Below, piece by piece: positions 46,166 to 54,148 of a stretch of 56,431 bases of DNA. Origin of the DNA: Pseudoalteromonas aurantia (GTDB taxonomy: Bacteria > Pseudomonadota > Gammaproteobacteria > Enterobacterales > Alteromonadaceae). The notes beneath the pieces were generated by a model, which was not told where the DNA came from, searched no databases, and saw only the letters and a program-made list of their open reading frames with translations. Location: the NCBI RefSeq assembly GCF_005886875.1, contig NZ_PNBY01000011.1:1-56431 (forward strand). The letters run 5' to 3'. Every line of letters begins with the position of its first letter. The first letter of the stretch is position 1. The position numbers and the translations under genes were made by a program.

Positions 46166-47026
46166 CTATTTTTCAAAAGCACGTTTCATAAAGTTAGGAG
46201 TTGCTAAAGCGCCTTTATGAATACCGACGTTGTAATAGTCAGTATGAAATCTGGCATTGTCAGCATCTTGTTCTCTAAATCCTGAGAAAGTCTCTCCTTT
46301 TCTTGCCATGGTTGACGACCATAGACCACTCGGATAAATCGGTTGTGGGAAAGGCAATGTTTGTAAGTCGGCAAATCCAACGTCACGCATTGCATTACGC
46401 ATTTCTATTAATAATGGCATATGCATGAGTGGTGACTCACTTTGCTGGATCATGATCCCACCTGTGCGCAGTGCATTGAGGCAACTGGTATAAAACGCAT
46501 GGTTAAACAGGCCTTCACCTGGGCCGACAGGGTCGGTCCCATCTACAATAATGACATCAATCGAGTCAGCGGGAGCCTCGCGCATAAATTTAATGCCATC
46601 GTCAAACATCACGGTAGCGCGTGGGTCGTTATTAGACTCACATAGCTCAGGAAAGTATTTGAGAGACATGTTCGTGACAACTTCGTCGATGTCTATCTGA
46701 GTCACAGACTCAACGTCAGGGTGTTTTAATACTTCACGCAACGTGCCGCAGTCACCACCACCAATAATCACCACATTTTTTGGTGATGGGTGTGAGAATA
46801 AAGCTGGGTGACTCATCATTTCATGATAAAAGAAGTTCTCTAGGCTACTGACCATAGTACAACCATCAATTATCATTAACTTACCAAAATCAGTCGTTTC
46901 GTACATCTCGACTTTTTGAAATGGGGACTGAATTTCATCAAGCTTTTTGTTTATGCGTAATGAAAATGCACTACCGTCACGGTCACTAACTTCGGTGAAC
47001 CAACGGTTAGCTTCTAAATTTGCCAT
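46166..47026 (-). CDS. speE: Spermidine synthase
   Basis: SpeE transfers the aminopropyl group of decarboxylated S-adenosylmethionine to putrescine. From the ATG at 47026 it begins MANLEANRWFTEVSD, the usual family start; the frame extends four codons upstream to 47038. Motifs seen: YHEMMSHPALFSHP, VVIIGGGDCGTLREVLKH, IDEVVTNMSLKYFP and DVIIVDGTDPVGPGE (catalytic Asp). The speD partner is not in the window. speA lies just beyond a small lipoprotein gene. Confidence 0.95.
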   Translation of the reverse strand: MANLEANRWFTEVSDRDGSAFSLRINKKLDEIQSPFQKVEMYETTDFGKLMIIDGCTMVSSLENFFYHEMMSHPALFSHPSPKNVVIIGGGDCGTLREVLKHPDVESVTQIDIDEVVTNMSLKYFPELCESNNDPRATVMFDDGIKFMREAPADSIDVIIVDGTDPVGPGEGLFNHAFYTSCLNALRTGGIMIQQSESPLMHMPLLIEMRNAMRDVGFADLQTLPFPQPIYPSGLWSSTMARKGETFSGFREQDADNARFHTDYYNVGIHKGALATPNFMKRAFEK

Positions 47027-47200
47027 CTTTATATTCACACTTACTAATTTTATATCATGTAATTTTGCCAGTGCTAATGGATTAGCTCAATCTAAATTTA
47101 CGTTTATACAGGCTAATGCTATTTCAGCAGGTTTATAAAAGGTGGAGGTAAGAAGTATAACGCATTATAAGAGATAAATTGCAATTCTTAGTCTAGAAAG

Positions 47201-47234
47201 CAAGTGCAATTATTAACAATGTGCACTTGTTTTT
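47201..47234. terminator. Terminator-like hairpin near the small lipoprotein gene
   Basis: CAAGTGCA (47201-47208) pairs with TGCACTTG (47222-47229), with a T-run (47230-47234) on the plus strand. No plus-strand gene lies upstream. On the minus strand it follows the small lipoprotein gene but has a poor T-run. Confidence 0.45.
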
Positions 47235-47256
47235 AATATTGAGTTAAGTGATAAAG

Positions 47257-47517
47257 CTAACCTTTCTCACCAATTTGCCCGATTCTTTCAGTTCGCCTCA
47301 TAGCTTCTTGGCTTTCACGTCTTAGCTCGTCTGCGAGTTCTTTCGTGATACATTTTTTGCGGCGTACATTACTGCCTGTACGAGGGCGGTTGTCACAAAC
47401 AAGGTTGGTTTTCTTTGTGCTGGCGACTTTTGTCGTTGTATCAGTATCGTCAGAGGTAGAGTTACAGCCTGATAGTAGAGCAATTAGCGCTACAGCTGAT
47501 AGTGATTTAATGAACAT
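47257..47517 (-). CDS. Small lipoprotein with TGS/Cys motif
   Basis: The ATG at 47517, after AAGGAAG, gives an 86-residue protein: MFIKSLSAVALIALLSGC is a lipoprotein signal with lipobox LSGC, followed by a Ser/Thr/Asp tether and then CDNRPRTGSNVRRKKC. This RxxTGSNxxRKxC block, with a Cys at each end, recurs in small secreted proteins of proteobacteria with no assigned role. A helical basic tail follows (LADELRRESQEAMRR). It sits between speE and speA on the minus strand. Confidence 0.75.
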   Translation of the reverse strand: MFIKSLSAVALIALLSGCNSTSDDTDTTTKVASTKKTNLVCDNRPRTGSNVRRKKCITKELADELRRESQEAMRRTERIGQIGEKG

Positions 47518-47740
47518 AAATATCTTCCTTATCTTAAATTTACATTTAGCTTTCACATGTATTTTTTTTATGCAGCTTTGTTAGTCTATGCCGATTAATA
47601 CGTTAATGTAAATAAGTTATGGGTATTTTCAGAGTGGATAGATATGATTTACCTGCTTAAGGGACTGATATGAAATTTAGTGCTAATAATTATTTAGCGT
47701 ATTAAAATATGCGTCTAGATTACGGTCATTTGAGGTTGCC

Positions 47741-49621
47741 ATGAAGTGGGGCTTAGAAACAGCACGAGATATCTATAATATTGCGCATTGGAGCGATGGG
47801 TATTTTGATATCAATGAACAAGGTGAGTTGATCGCTTTCCCTGATGGTAAAAAAGACGCGCCGGCAATCTTATTTACTGACTTAGTCGAGCAGTTCAAAG
47901 CTCAAGGGTTAACTTTACCTGTGTTAGTGCGATTTACTGATATTCTGCAGCATCGAGTTGATACCATGACAGATGCTTTCTCACTCGCCTGTGAGCAAAA
48001 GGCATATCAAGGTGAATATACCTGTGTATATCCAATTAAAGTGAATCAACAGCGTTCAGTTGTGAGTAAGTTATTGGCACACCCGAGTGGCTTAGTTGGG
48101 CTTGAAGCGGGTTCTAAACCTGAGCTAATGGCTATTTTAGGTATCGCGACGAGTCCTATTACCATTGTATGTAATGGATACAAAGACAGCGAGTTTCTAA
48201 GGTTAGCCTGTATTGCACAGGCGATGGGTCATAAAGTCAATATCGTTGTCGAAAAGCTCTCAGAGCTGGATTCGTTAATCAAAGAAAGTGATGATTTGGG
48301 TATTGAACCGTCGATTGGCATTCGCATTCGCTTAAACTCAGTCGGCAAAGGAAAGTGGCAAAATACTGGTGGCGAAAAAGGTAAGTTCGGCTTAACGGCG
48401 GGTCAGGTTTTAGAAGCTGTTGAAACATTACAGCAGCATAAAAAATTGCATCTGATGAATTTAGTACACTTTCATATTGGATCGCAAATTGCCAATATCC
48501 GAGATATTCAACGTGCACTAATAGAGTGCGCCCGCCACTTTGCTGAATTGACACGCTTAGGTGTCCCGCTCAAGACCGTCGATGTAGGCGGCGGGCTCGG
48601 TGTTGATTATGAGGGGTCAGGTTCTCGTAGTGCTTGCTCAATGAATTATACCGTTGAGGAGTATGCTCGCAATGTTGTGAGTGCATTTGCAGATGTTTGT
48701 GAACAACATGGCTTGACACACCCTGCGATTATTACTGAATCGGGCCGTGCATTAACAGCGCACCATGCGGTGTTAGTGACAGATGTTATTGATATTGAAC
48801 AAGCGCCCAAACAAACATGTGGTACTGCGCCAAGCAAAACAGACCATGTTATTTTACATCAGTTATGGCAAGTATTGCATGGTATTACACCGCGTTTAGC
48901 GCTTGAGGCCTATCATGATGCCATGCATTTATTCAGTGAGGCTCATGGGCAGTATGTGCATGGGCTAGTGAGTATGACGCAATGGGCACAAATTGAGTTG
49001 ATGTACTTTACGATTTTGCACCAAGTCCGTGAAACGTTAAACGATAATGCGCGTTCACACAGAGAAGTGTTAGATGATTTAAATGAGAAACTGGCCGATA
49101 AATTGTTTGTGAACTTTTCGTTATTTCAATCTTTACCTGATGTGTGGGGGATCCAGCAGCTATTTCCTGTGATGCCTATTGAGTCGTTAGATCAGCCGCT
49201 AACACAACGTGCCATTATCCAAGATATTACGTGTGATTCAGATGGACAAATTCGGGAATATGTTGAAGGCTCAGGTATTGAATCAAGTTTACCGATACCG
49301 CCGTACAAATTTGGTCAACAGTACCATTTAGCCATGTTTATGGTAGGCGCATACCAAGAGATTTTAGGGGATTTGCATAACCTATTTGGTGATACAGACT
49401 CGGTGCATGTCGAGGTGACGGAGCAAGGTTATACGTTAACGAATGCAATAAAAGGAGACAGTGTCGCTGATGTGCTCAAAGTGGTGCACTATGACCATGA
49501 AAAACTCTCGGAGAATTTCTCTGAGCAAGTGAGCCAATTAGATACTACTCAGCAAATAAAAGAACAATATTTGGCTGAATTAAATGCAGGACTTGCAGGG
49601 TATACTTACTTTGAGGACTGA
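47741..49621 (+). CDS. speA: Biosynthetic arginine decarboxylase
   Basis: SpeA is a PLP-dependent alanine-racemase-fold enzyme that makes agmatine for putrescine synthesis. The 626 residues fit. Seen: YPIKVNQQRSVV near residue 97 with the PLP Lys, HFHIGSQIANIRDIQ, VDVGGGLGVDYEG, TESGRALTAHHAV and the late GAYQEILGDLHNLFGDT with the active-site region. SpeE of the same polyamine route is nearby. GAGGTTGCC precedes the ATG. Confidence 0.97.
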   Translation: MKWGLETARDIYNIAHWSDGYFDINEQGELIAFPDGKKDAPAILFTDLVEQFKAQGLTLPVLVRFTDILQHRVDTMTDAFSLACEQKAYQGEYTCVYPIKVNQQRSVVSKLLAHPSGLVGLEAGSKPELMAILGIATSPITIVCNGYKDSEFLRLACIAQAMGHKVNIVVEKLSELDSLIKESDDLGIEPSIGIRIRLNSVGKGKWQNTGGEKGKFGLTAGQVLEAVETLQQHKKLHLMNLVHFHIGSQIANIRDIQRALIECARHFAELTRLGVPLKTVDVGGGLGVDYEGSGSRSACSMNYTVEEYARNVVSAFADVCEQHGLTHPAIITESGRALTAHHAVLVTDVIDIEQAPKQTCGTAPSKTDHVILHQLWQVLHGITPRLALEAYHDAMHLFSEAHGQYVHGLVSMTQWAQIELMYFTILHQVRETLNDNARSHREVLDDLNEKLADKLFVNFSLFQSLPDVWGIQQLFPVMPIESLDQPLTQRAIIQDITCDSDGQIREYVEGSGIESSLPIPPYKFGQQYHLAMFMVGAYQEILGDLHNLFGDTDSVHVEVTEQGYTLTNAIKGDSVADVLKVVHYDHEKLSENFSEQVSQLDTTQQIKEQYLAELNAGLAGYTYFED

Positions 49622-49742
49622 GGTTTTTAGGTTCTGTGGTTTTTCATAATACAAAAACAAGGTATTATTCTCTGCCATGAATTAGGCGCATATGTATAGC
49701 AAGGTGTGTGCCTTTTGAATTAGGTTGTAAAGGAAACATTGA

Positions 49743-50618
49743 ATGTCGTTGTTACGTCGCATTTTCAGTTTACTCTTGTATGTACTGAATACTCTCGTTT
49801 GGTTTATTCCCATTTTTCTCCTTGGGCTATTAAAGTTAATTCCTATTCCAGCATGGCAAAAGGCATGCAGTATAGTGGCGAAAGAGTGTGCCAGCTTATG
49901 GGTAGCAGGCAATAACTTAAATCAAAATTTAATCTCCCCGTTTAAGTTAACTGTGACAGGGCTAGAAGATGTTAAGCAAAAAGATTGGTATCTGGTGATC
50001 GCAAATCATCAAAGCTGGGTTGATATTGTAATTATGCAGCGTGTATTACATAGGAAAATCCCGTTTTTAAACTTCTTTTTGAAGAAAGAGTTATTGTATG
50101 TACCTGTATTGGGTTTGGCTTGGTGGGCATTAGATTTTCCTTTCATGACACGGACCAGTAAAAGTCAGTTGCGTAAAAAACCCAAATTGAAAGGTAAAGA
50201 CATAGAAACGACACGTAAGGCCTGTGAAAAATTTAAAACCATGCCAGTGAGTATTGTAAATTTTGTTGAGGGCACCCGATTTACACCTGATAAGCACCAA
50301 CGACAAAAAAGCCCGTTTGATAATTTGTTAAAGCCCAAAGCGGGTGGTATTGCTTTTGTTATGCAAGCGATGGGGGAGCAAATCAACAAAGTCGTCAACG
50401 TAACCATTCATTACCCTGAAGGGATCCCGAATTTTGTTGATTTTGTTAGTGGTAAAGTGAACCAAGTAGATGTACATATTGAGGTGATGCCAGTGAGTGA
50501 AGAACTTATTGGTGATTATAGTAATGATAATGAGTTTAGAGTGCGCTTCCAGTCAGAGCTGAACCGCTTATGGAATGACAAAGATGATCAGCTGCGAGCA
50601 CTCCACAAGCAGAAATAG
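49743..50618 (+). CDS. Acyltransferase, YihG/PlsC family
   Basis: A 291-residue membrane acyltransferase. A hydrophobic N-terminal segment (residues ~8-38) precedes the catalytic ANHQSWVDIVIMQ (HX4D), then FFLKKELLYVPVLGLAWWALDFPFM and VNFVEGTRFTP, the PlsC motifs. It resembles YihG, a lysophospholipid acyltransferase. Single gene, AAAGGAAA before the ATG, on the same strand as and about 100 bases before the MscS channel gene. Confidence 0.9.
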   Translation: MSLLRRIFSLLLYVLNTLVWFIPIFLLGLLKLIPIPAWQKACSIVAKECASLWVAGNNLNQNLISPFKLTVTGLEDVKQKDWYLVIANHQSWVDIVIMQRVLHRKIPFLNFFLKKELLYVPVLGLAWWALDFPFMTRTSKSQLRKKPKLKGKDIETTRKACEKFKTMPVSIVNFVEGTRFTPDKHQRQKSPFDNLLKPKAGGIAFVMQAMGEQINKVVNVTIHYPEGIPNFVDFVSGKVNQVDVHIEVMPVSEELIGDYSNDNEFRVRFQSELNRLWNDKDDQLRALHKQK

Positions 50619-50721
50619 TGCACTGACACTATAATCAGGGTATTGGGGTTGATGTGTCAGTTGAGTTTTCAACATGGACGTGGTGAATAATACAAAGTCG
50701 TGAATAAGGAGTAAGACAATT

Positions 50722-51969
50722 ATGGGTATCGCTCACATAACAGATTTATTAGCGCCTTGGTTTGACGGGCTACCAAAAGAGACACTGTTAAGTGCTATAT
50801 CAGCGAACAGTATTGGATTTATGGCCGTTGTACTTGTGTATTTGTTCACACGTAGGTTGGTTTTTCCAACAATTCAAAATACGTTAACGAAGTTTTCCCC
50901 ATCACGATTAGGCATGCTTAGTGAGCACCTTAATAAGTTGACAGGCCGGTTAGCCGCGATGCTCAGCTGCGTTGCTTTTCTTGCATTTTATCCCAGAGTG
51001 TTGGTCGCACCTGAGTGGGTCTTGATCAGCTTAAGGTCAGTGGGTCAAATCGTTCTGATTGTAGTGTCTGGCTTTGTGGTGAGCAGTTTAGTGAATTTGG
51101 CCCATGGTATTTATAGCCAGTTAAGATTTGCCAAAGATGTGCCAATACAAGGAATTGTGCAAGTTACAAAGCTCATGACTTTTATTATTTGCAGTATCTT
51201 AATTATTAGTTTGCTCCTTGATAAATCACCTACCTATATTTTGTCGGGTTTTGGTGCCATAGCGGCAGTGACCTTGTTAGTGTTTAAAGACACGATCTTA
51301 GGATTAGTTGCTTCAATACAAATTGCGGCCAATCGACTTGTTACCATTGGTGATTGGATCCAAGTTGATGCGTTTGGCGCTGATGGTGAGGTTATAGATT
51401 TAGGGCTAAATACGGTGCGAGTTCGTAATTGGGACAATACGGTTACAACGATCCCAACTTATATGCTGATCACCGATTCATTTAAGAATTGGCGAGCAAT
51501 GCAAGAGTCTGCAGGAAGGCGTATTAAACGGGCCTTGTTACTTGATATGCATAGCATTATAACCTTGACTGAGATCCAAGTCGCACAATTACAAAGCACC
51601 TTCCCTGAAATTGCGAATATGGGGGAGTTACCCGAACCTTTGACCAATATAGGGTTGTATCGTCGTTACGGTGAGGCGTATTTGCGCAAGCATAAAGACA
51701 TTAGTCAAGATTGCGTTTTAATGGTGAGAGAGCTCGCCCCACAACATCATGGTTTACCGATTGAGTTTTATTGTTTTAGCGTAAATAAACAGTGGGTTTT
51801 TTATGAGCATTTACAAGCCGACATAATGGATCATATGTTGGCGGTGATGTCGGAATTTGAGTTGCGCCCGTACCAAAGTGTATCGGGGCAACTGCAAATC
51901 AATACCCTACAAGATGAAGCCCAAAGCCGCAAAGGCAATGAGCATAGTCCAGATGGGCGGCTTAAATAG
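50722..51969 (+). CDS. Mechanosensitive channel, YbdG-type MscS family
   Basis: A 415-residue member of the MscS family. About five membrane helices occupy residues ~20-185; the pore-lining helix and the beta domain follow at DTILGLVASIQIAANRLVTIGDWIQV. The stretch VRVRNWDNTVTTIPTYMLI and SFKNWRAMQESAGRRIKRALLLD are characteristic of YbdG, which responds to mild osmotic downshock. Its C-terminal tail overlaps the converging chrA gene by 63 bases. Confidence 0.92.
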   Translation: MGIAHITDLLAPWFDGLPKETLLSAISANSIGFMAVVLVYLFTRRLVFPTIQNTLTKFSPSRLGMLSEHLNKLTGRLAAMLSCVAFLAFYPRVLVAPEWVLISLRSVGQIVLIVVSGFVVSSLVNLAHGIYSQLRFAKDVPIQGIVQVTKLMTFIICSILIISLLLDKSPTYILSGFGAIAAVTLLVFKDTILGLVASIQIAANRLVTIGDWIQVDAFGADGEVIDLGLNTVRVRNWDNTVTTIPTYMLITDSFKNWRAMQESAGRRIKRALLLDMHSIITLTEIQVAQLQSTFPEIANMGELPEPLTNIGLYRRYGEAYLRKHKDISQDCVLMVRELAPQHHGLPIEFYCFSVNKQWVFYEHLQADIMDHMLAVMSEFELRPYQSVSGQLQINTLQDEAQSRKGNEHSPDGRLK

Positions 51970-53028
51970 TTTCATGCAAGTAAAACCGATGAGTACGATG
52001 GCAATATGCCAAAGCTCTGAGACCGCAGATAACCAAATAGGTTGATAAAATGCAGCGGCAAGTAACCCAACAACTGCCGCATTGATGGCGGCCGTAATAC
52101 TGGCAAATTTAGGTAAATTACTTAATGCGTACCAACTATTTTGACATGTATACATGAGTAATAACCCGGGTAGAAAGACCGCCAGCGTCGCAATAATAGC
52201 GCCTAAGATGACATTATCAGGGTGAGCAATAGCCCCTAGATAAGTGGCAATAGTAAACATAGGACCTGGCACAGCCTGTGCAGCAGCATAGGCTGTGAGA
52301 AAGTTCTCTTGAGAAACATGTTCAACACTGTTCTGCAATAGCGGTAGTACCACATGGCCCCCGCCAAATACCAATGCCCCAGCTTGATAAAATTGGGCAA
52401 AAATAGTACTGGGCAAACTCAGTAGAGATAAAGCAAACAATACGATAAATATGACCAAAGTTGGCCATTTCCATTGTGCCGTGGTATTTTTTGATGTGCT
52501 GGGTACATGTGAGAAATGATAAATAGAGCCTGCGAAAGCGGCTATTACAAGCAACCAAATCTGACTAAATATACTGGGTGAGGTCAGTATAAATAAGGTG
52601 CTTGCGAAAGTCACAACTTTCAGTGCTGTTGTTTTACAAAAGCTTTTAGCCATCGTTAAAATGGCATCAGCGACAACGACCACCGCAAATAGTTTTAAGC
52701 CATGGATCACGGCACTCAAAGTGCCTTGTAATTCGGACGCAGTCAATGCCAATACGAACATGATTAAGAATGAGGGAAACGTAAAGCCAATAAATGCCGC
52801 CATGCCGCCTAATAAACCCGCTTTTTCAACTCCAATAGCAAAGCCGACTTGGCTCGAGCCAGGCCCAGGCAGTATTTGTGACAAACTGATCATAGAACTG
52901 TATCGTTCGTTTGAAAGCCAGTTTAAATTATCAACAAAGTGCTTTTTGAAAAAGCCAAGATGTGCAGCTGGACCACCAAAACTGGTGCAACCTAACAAAA
53001 AAAACTGATAGAAAATACTCAATACCAT
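51907..53028 (-). CDS. chrA: Chromate transporter, ChrA family (two-domain)
   Basis: A 373-residue ChrA (CHR family, long form) with two homologous halves. Half one: GCTSFGGPAAHLGFFKKHFV and LPGPGSSQVGFAIG. Half two: AGALVFGGGHVVLPLL and AAQAVPGPMFTIATYLGA. About ten membrane helices. ChrA exports chromate, but many homologues in marine bacteria may carry other anions. Its last 63 bases overlap the mscS-type gene on the opposite strand. No chromate regulator (chrB) is nearby. Confidence 0.9.
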   Translation of the reverse strand: MVLSIFYQFFLLGCTSFGGPAAHLGFFKKHFVDNLNWLSNERYSSMISLSQILPGPGSSQVGFAIGVEKAGLLGGMAAFIGFTFPSFLIMFVLALTASELQGTLSAVIHGLKLFAVVVVADAILTMAKSFCKTTALKVVTFASTLFILTSPSIFSQIWLLVIAAFAGSIYHFSHVPSTSKNTTAQWKWPTLVIFIVLFALSLLSLPSTIFAQFYQAGALVFGGGHVVLPLLQNSVEHVSQENFLTAYAAAQAVPGPMFTIATYLGAIAHPDNVILGAIIATLAVFLPGLLLMYTCQNSWYALSNLPKFASITAAINAAVVGLLAAAFYQPIWLSAVSELWHIAIVLIGFTCMKLFKPPIWTMLIAFAALGFIL

Positions 53029-53201
53029 GGGTCACCTTATGTTATGGTTAGCGCGCCAGCGTTACATATTATTATGACATTTTTGTGACTGTGCGATAAG
53101 GCACATTTTCGCGGTACAAAACAGAGGGTCATTGAATAGACAATGCTTGGGCACTACACTTAAATAAACGTAATGGGTTGCTACCAAACAGCAGAGGTAA
53201 G

Positions 53202-54002
53202 ATGCATTTGAAATGCTCTATTGTCAGTTTATGGCTAATGGTATTGCTACTGGTAAATACCGCCTATGCTGATCATGATAAAGTATATGTGGCTATTGAC
53301 CATGCACCGCCATACAGTGTTATCACTGATGAGGGGGATGTATCTGGTCTTATTATTGATATTTTAACGCAGTTGCAGCCGTATACAAAAAAAGGGTACA
53401 AAATAGAGCCTGTGCCTTGTCCTTTCTCACGCTGTATGCGTATGTTGATCCAAGGTGAAGTTGATGTTTTAGGTGGCCTTATTCGTACGCCCGAACGTGA
53501 AAGAATGATGCAGTTTGTTTCACCTCCTTACATGGCGTTGCCGTCTTCTTTCGTTTTTTATGCCAAACAAAGCAGTGACATTGAAGTTAATACGTATGCT
53601 GATCTTAAAAATAAACGCATAGCTGTGATGCGCGGGGGGGTGTATTTTACGCAATTCAACGAAGACCGCAGTTTAAATAAAGTTGCAGTTCCTTCTGAGC
53701 GCGTGGCTGTTGATTTGCTATTAAAGGGCAGGGTTGACTTAGTCATTGCTATTGAAGAGACTGCCGAAGTTGCGATGAGTGCATTAGAGCAACCAGCGTC
53801 GAAATTAAAAAAAGTCGCTTATCGTTATACGAATACTATTTATGGTCATATGGCGTTTAGTAAAGCGTTTGCCAAAAGCGCGCTTGCTATGCAGTTAAAT
53901 CAAGGCATGATAGATATGGCTAAAGTTGGCGCTTTAGACAGAGTCATCGCGCCTTACCACTTGCCCAAAATTCCAAAAGCATTGTTGCCTCAATCACCTT
54001 AG
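53202..54002 (+). CDS. Orphan periplasmic solute-binding protein, family 3
   Basis: From the ATG at 53202, after AGAGGTAAG, a protein of 266 residues: signal peptide ending near AYA-DHD, then VYVAIDHAPPYSVITDEGDVSGLIIDIL, the SBP_bac_3 start, and VPCPFSRCMRMLIQGEVDVLGGLIRTPERE. The frame extends to a TTG at 53178. A run of seven G (53634-53640) lies within the coding sequence (MRGGVYF). No transporter genes are adjacent. It is the third of three recognisable full-length-type members in the window, besides one relic. Confidence 0.88.
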   Translation: MHLKCSIVSLWLMVLLLVNTAYADHDKVYVAIDHAPPYSVITDEGDVSGLIIDILTQLQPYTKKGYKIEPVPCPFSRCMRMLIQGEVDVLGGLIRTPERERMMQFVSPPYMALPSSFVFYAKQSSDIEVNTYADLKNKRIAVMRGGVYFTQFNEDRSLNKVAVPSERVAVDLLLKGRVDLVIAIEETAEVAMSALEQPASKLKKVAYRYTNTIYGHMAFSKAFAKSALAMQLNQGMIDMAKVGALDRVIAPYHLPKIPKALLPQSP

Positions 54003-54106
54003 TAAACCGTTATTCAGTTGGGGCTTGTATGATTTGGTTAAAACACAGTAAATAGAGTACATCGCAATCACATACATGTTCCTATTTTGATAAGAGAGTA
54101 AGTTGT

Positions 54107-54140
54107 TAGAAAAAGTAGGGCGAGGTGTATCGCACCTCGC
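54107..54140 (-). terminator. Terminator of the S41/beta-lactamase gene
   Basis: On the minus strand GCGAGGTG pairs with CACCTCGC (54120-54140, 5-base loop) and is followed by CCTACTTTTT. It lies just after the stop codon at 54149. Confidence 0.88.
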
Positions 54141-54148
54141 GACTACGT

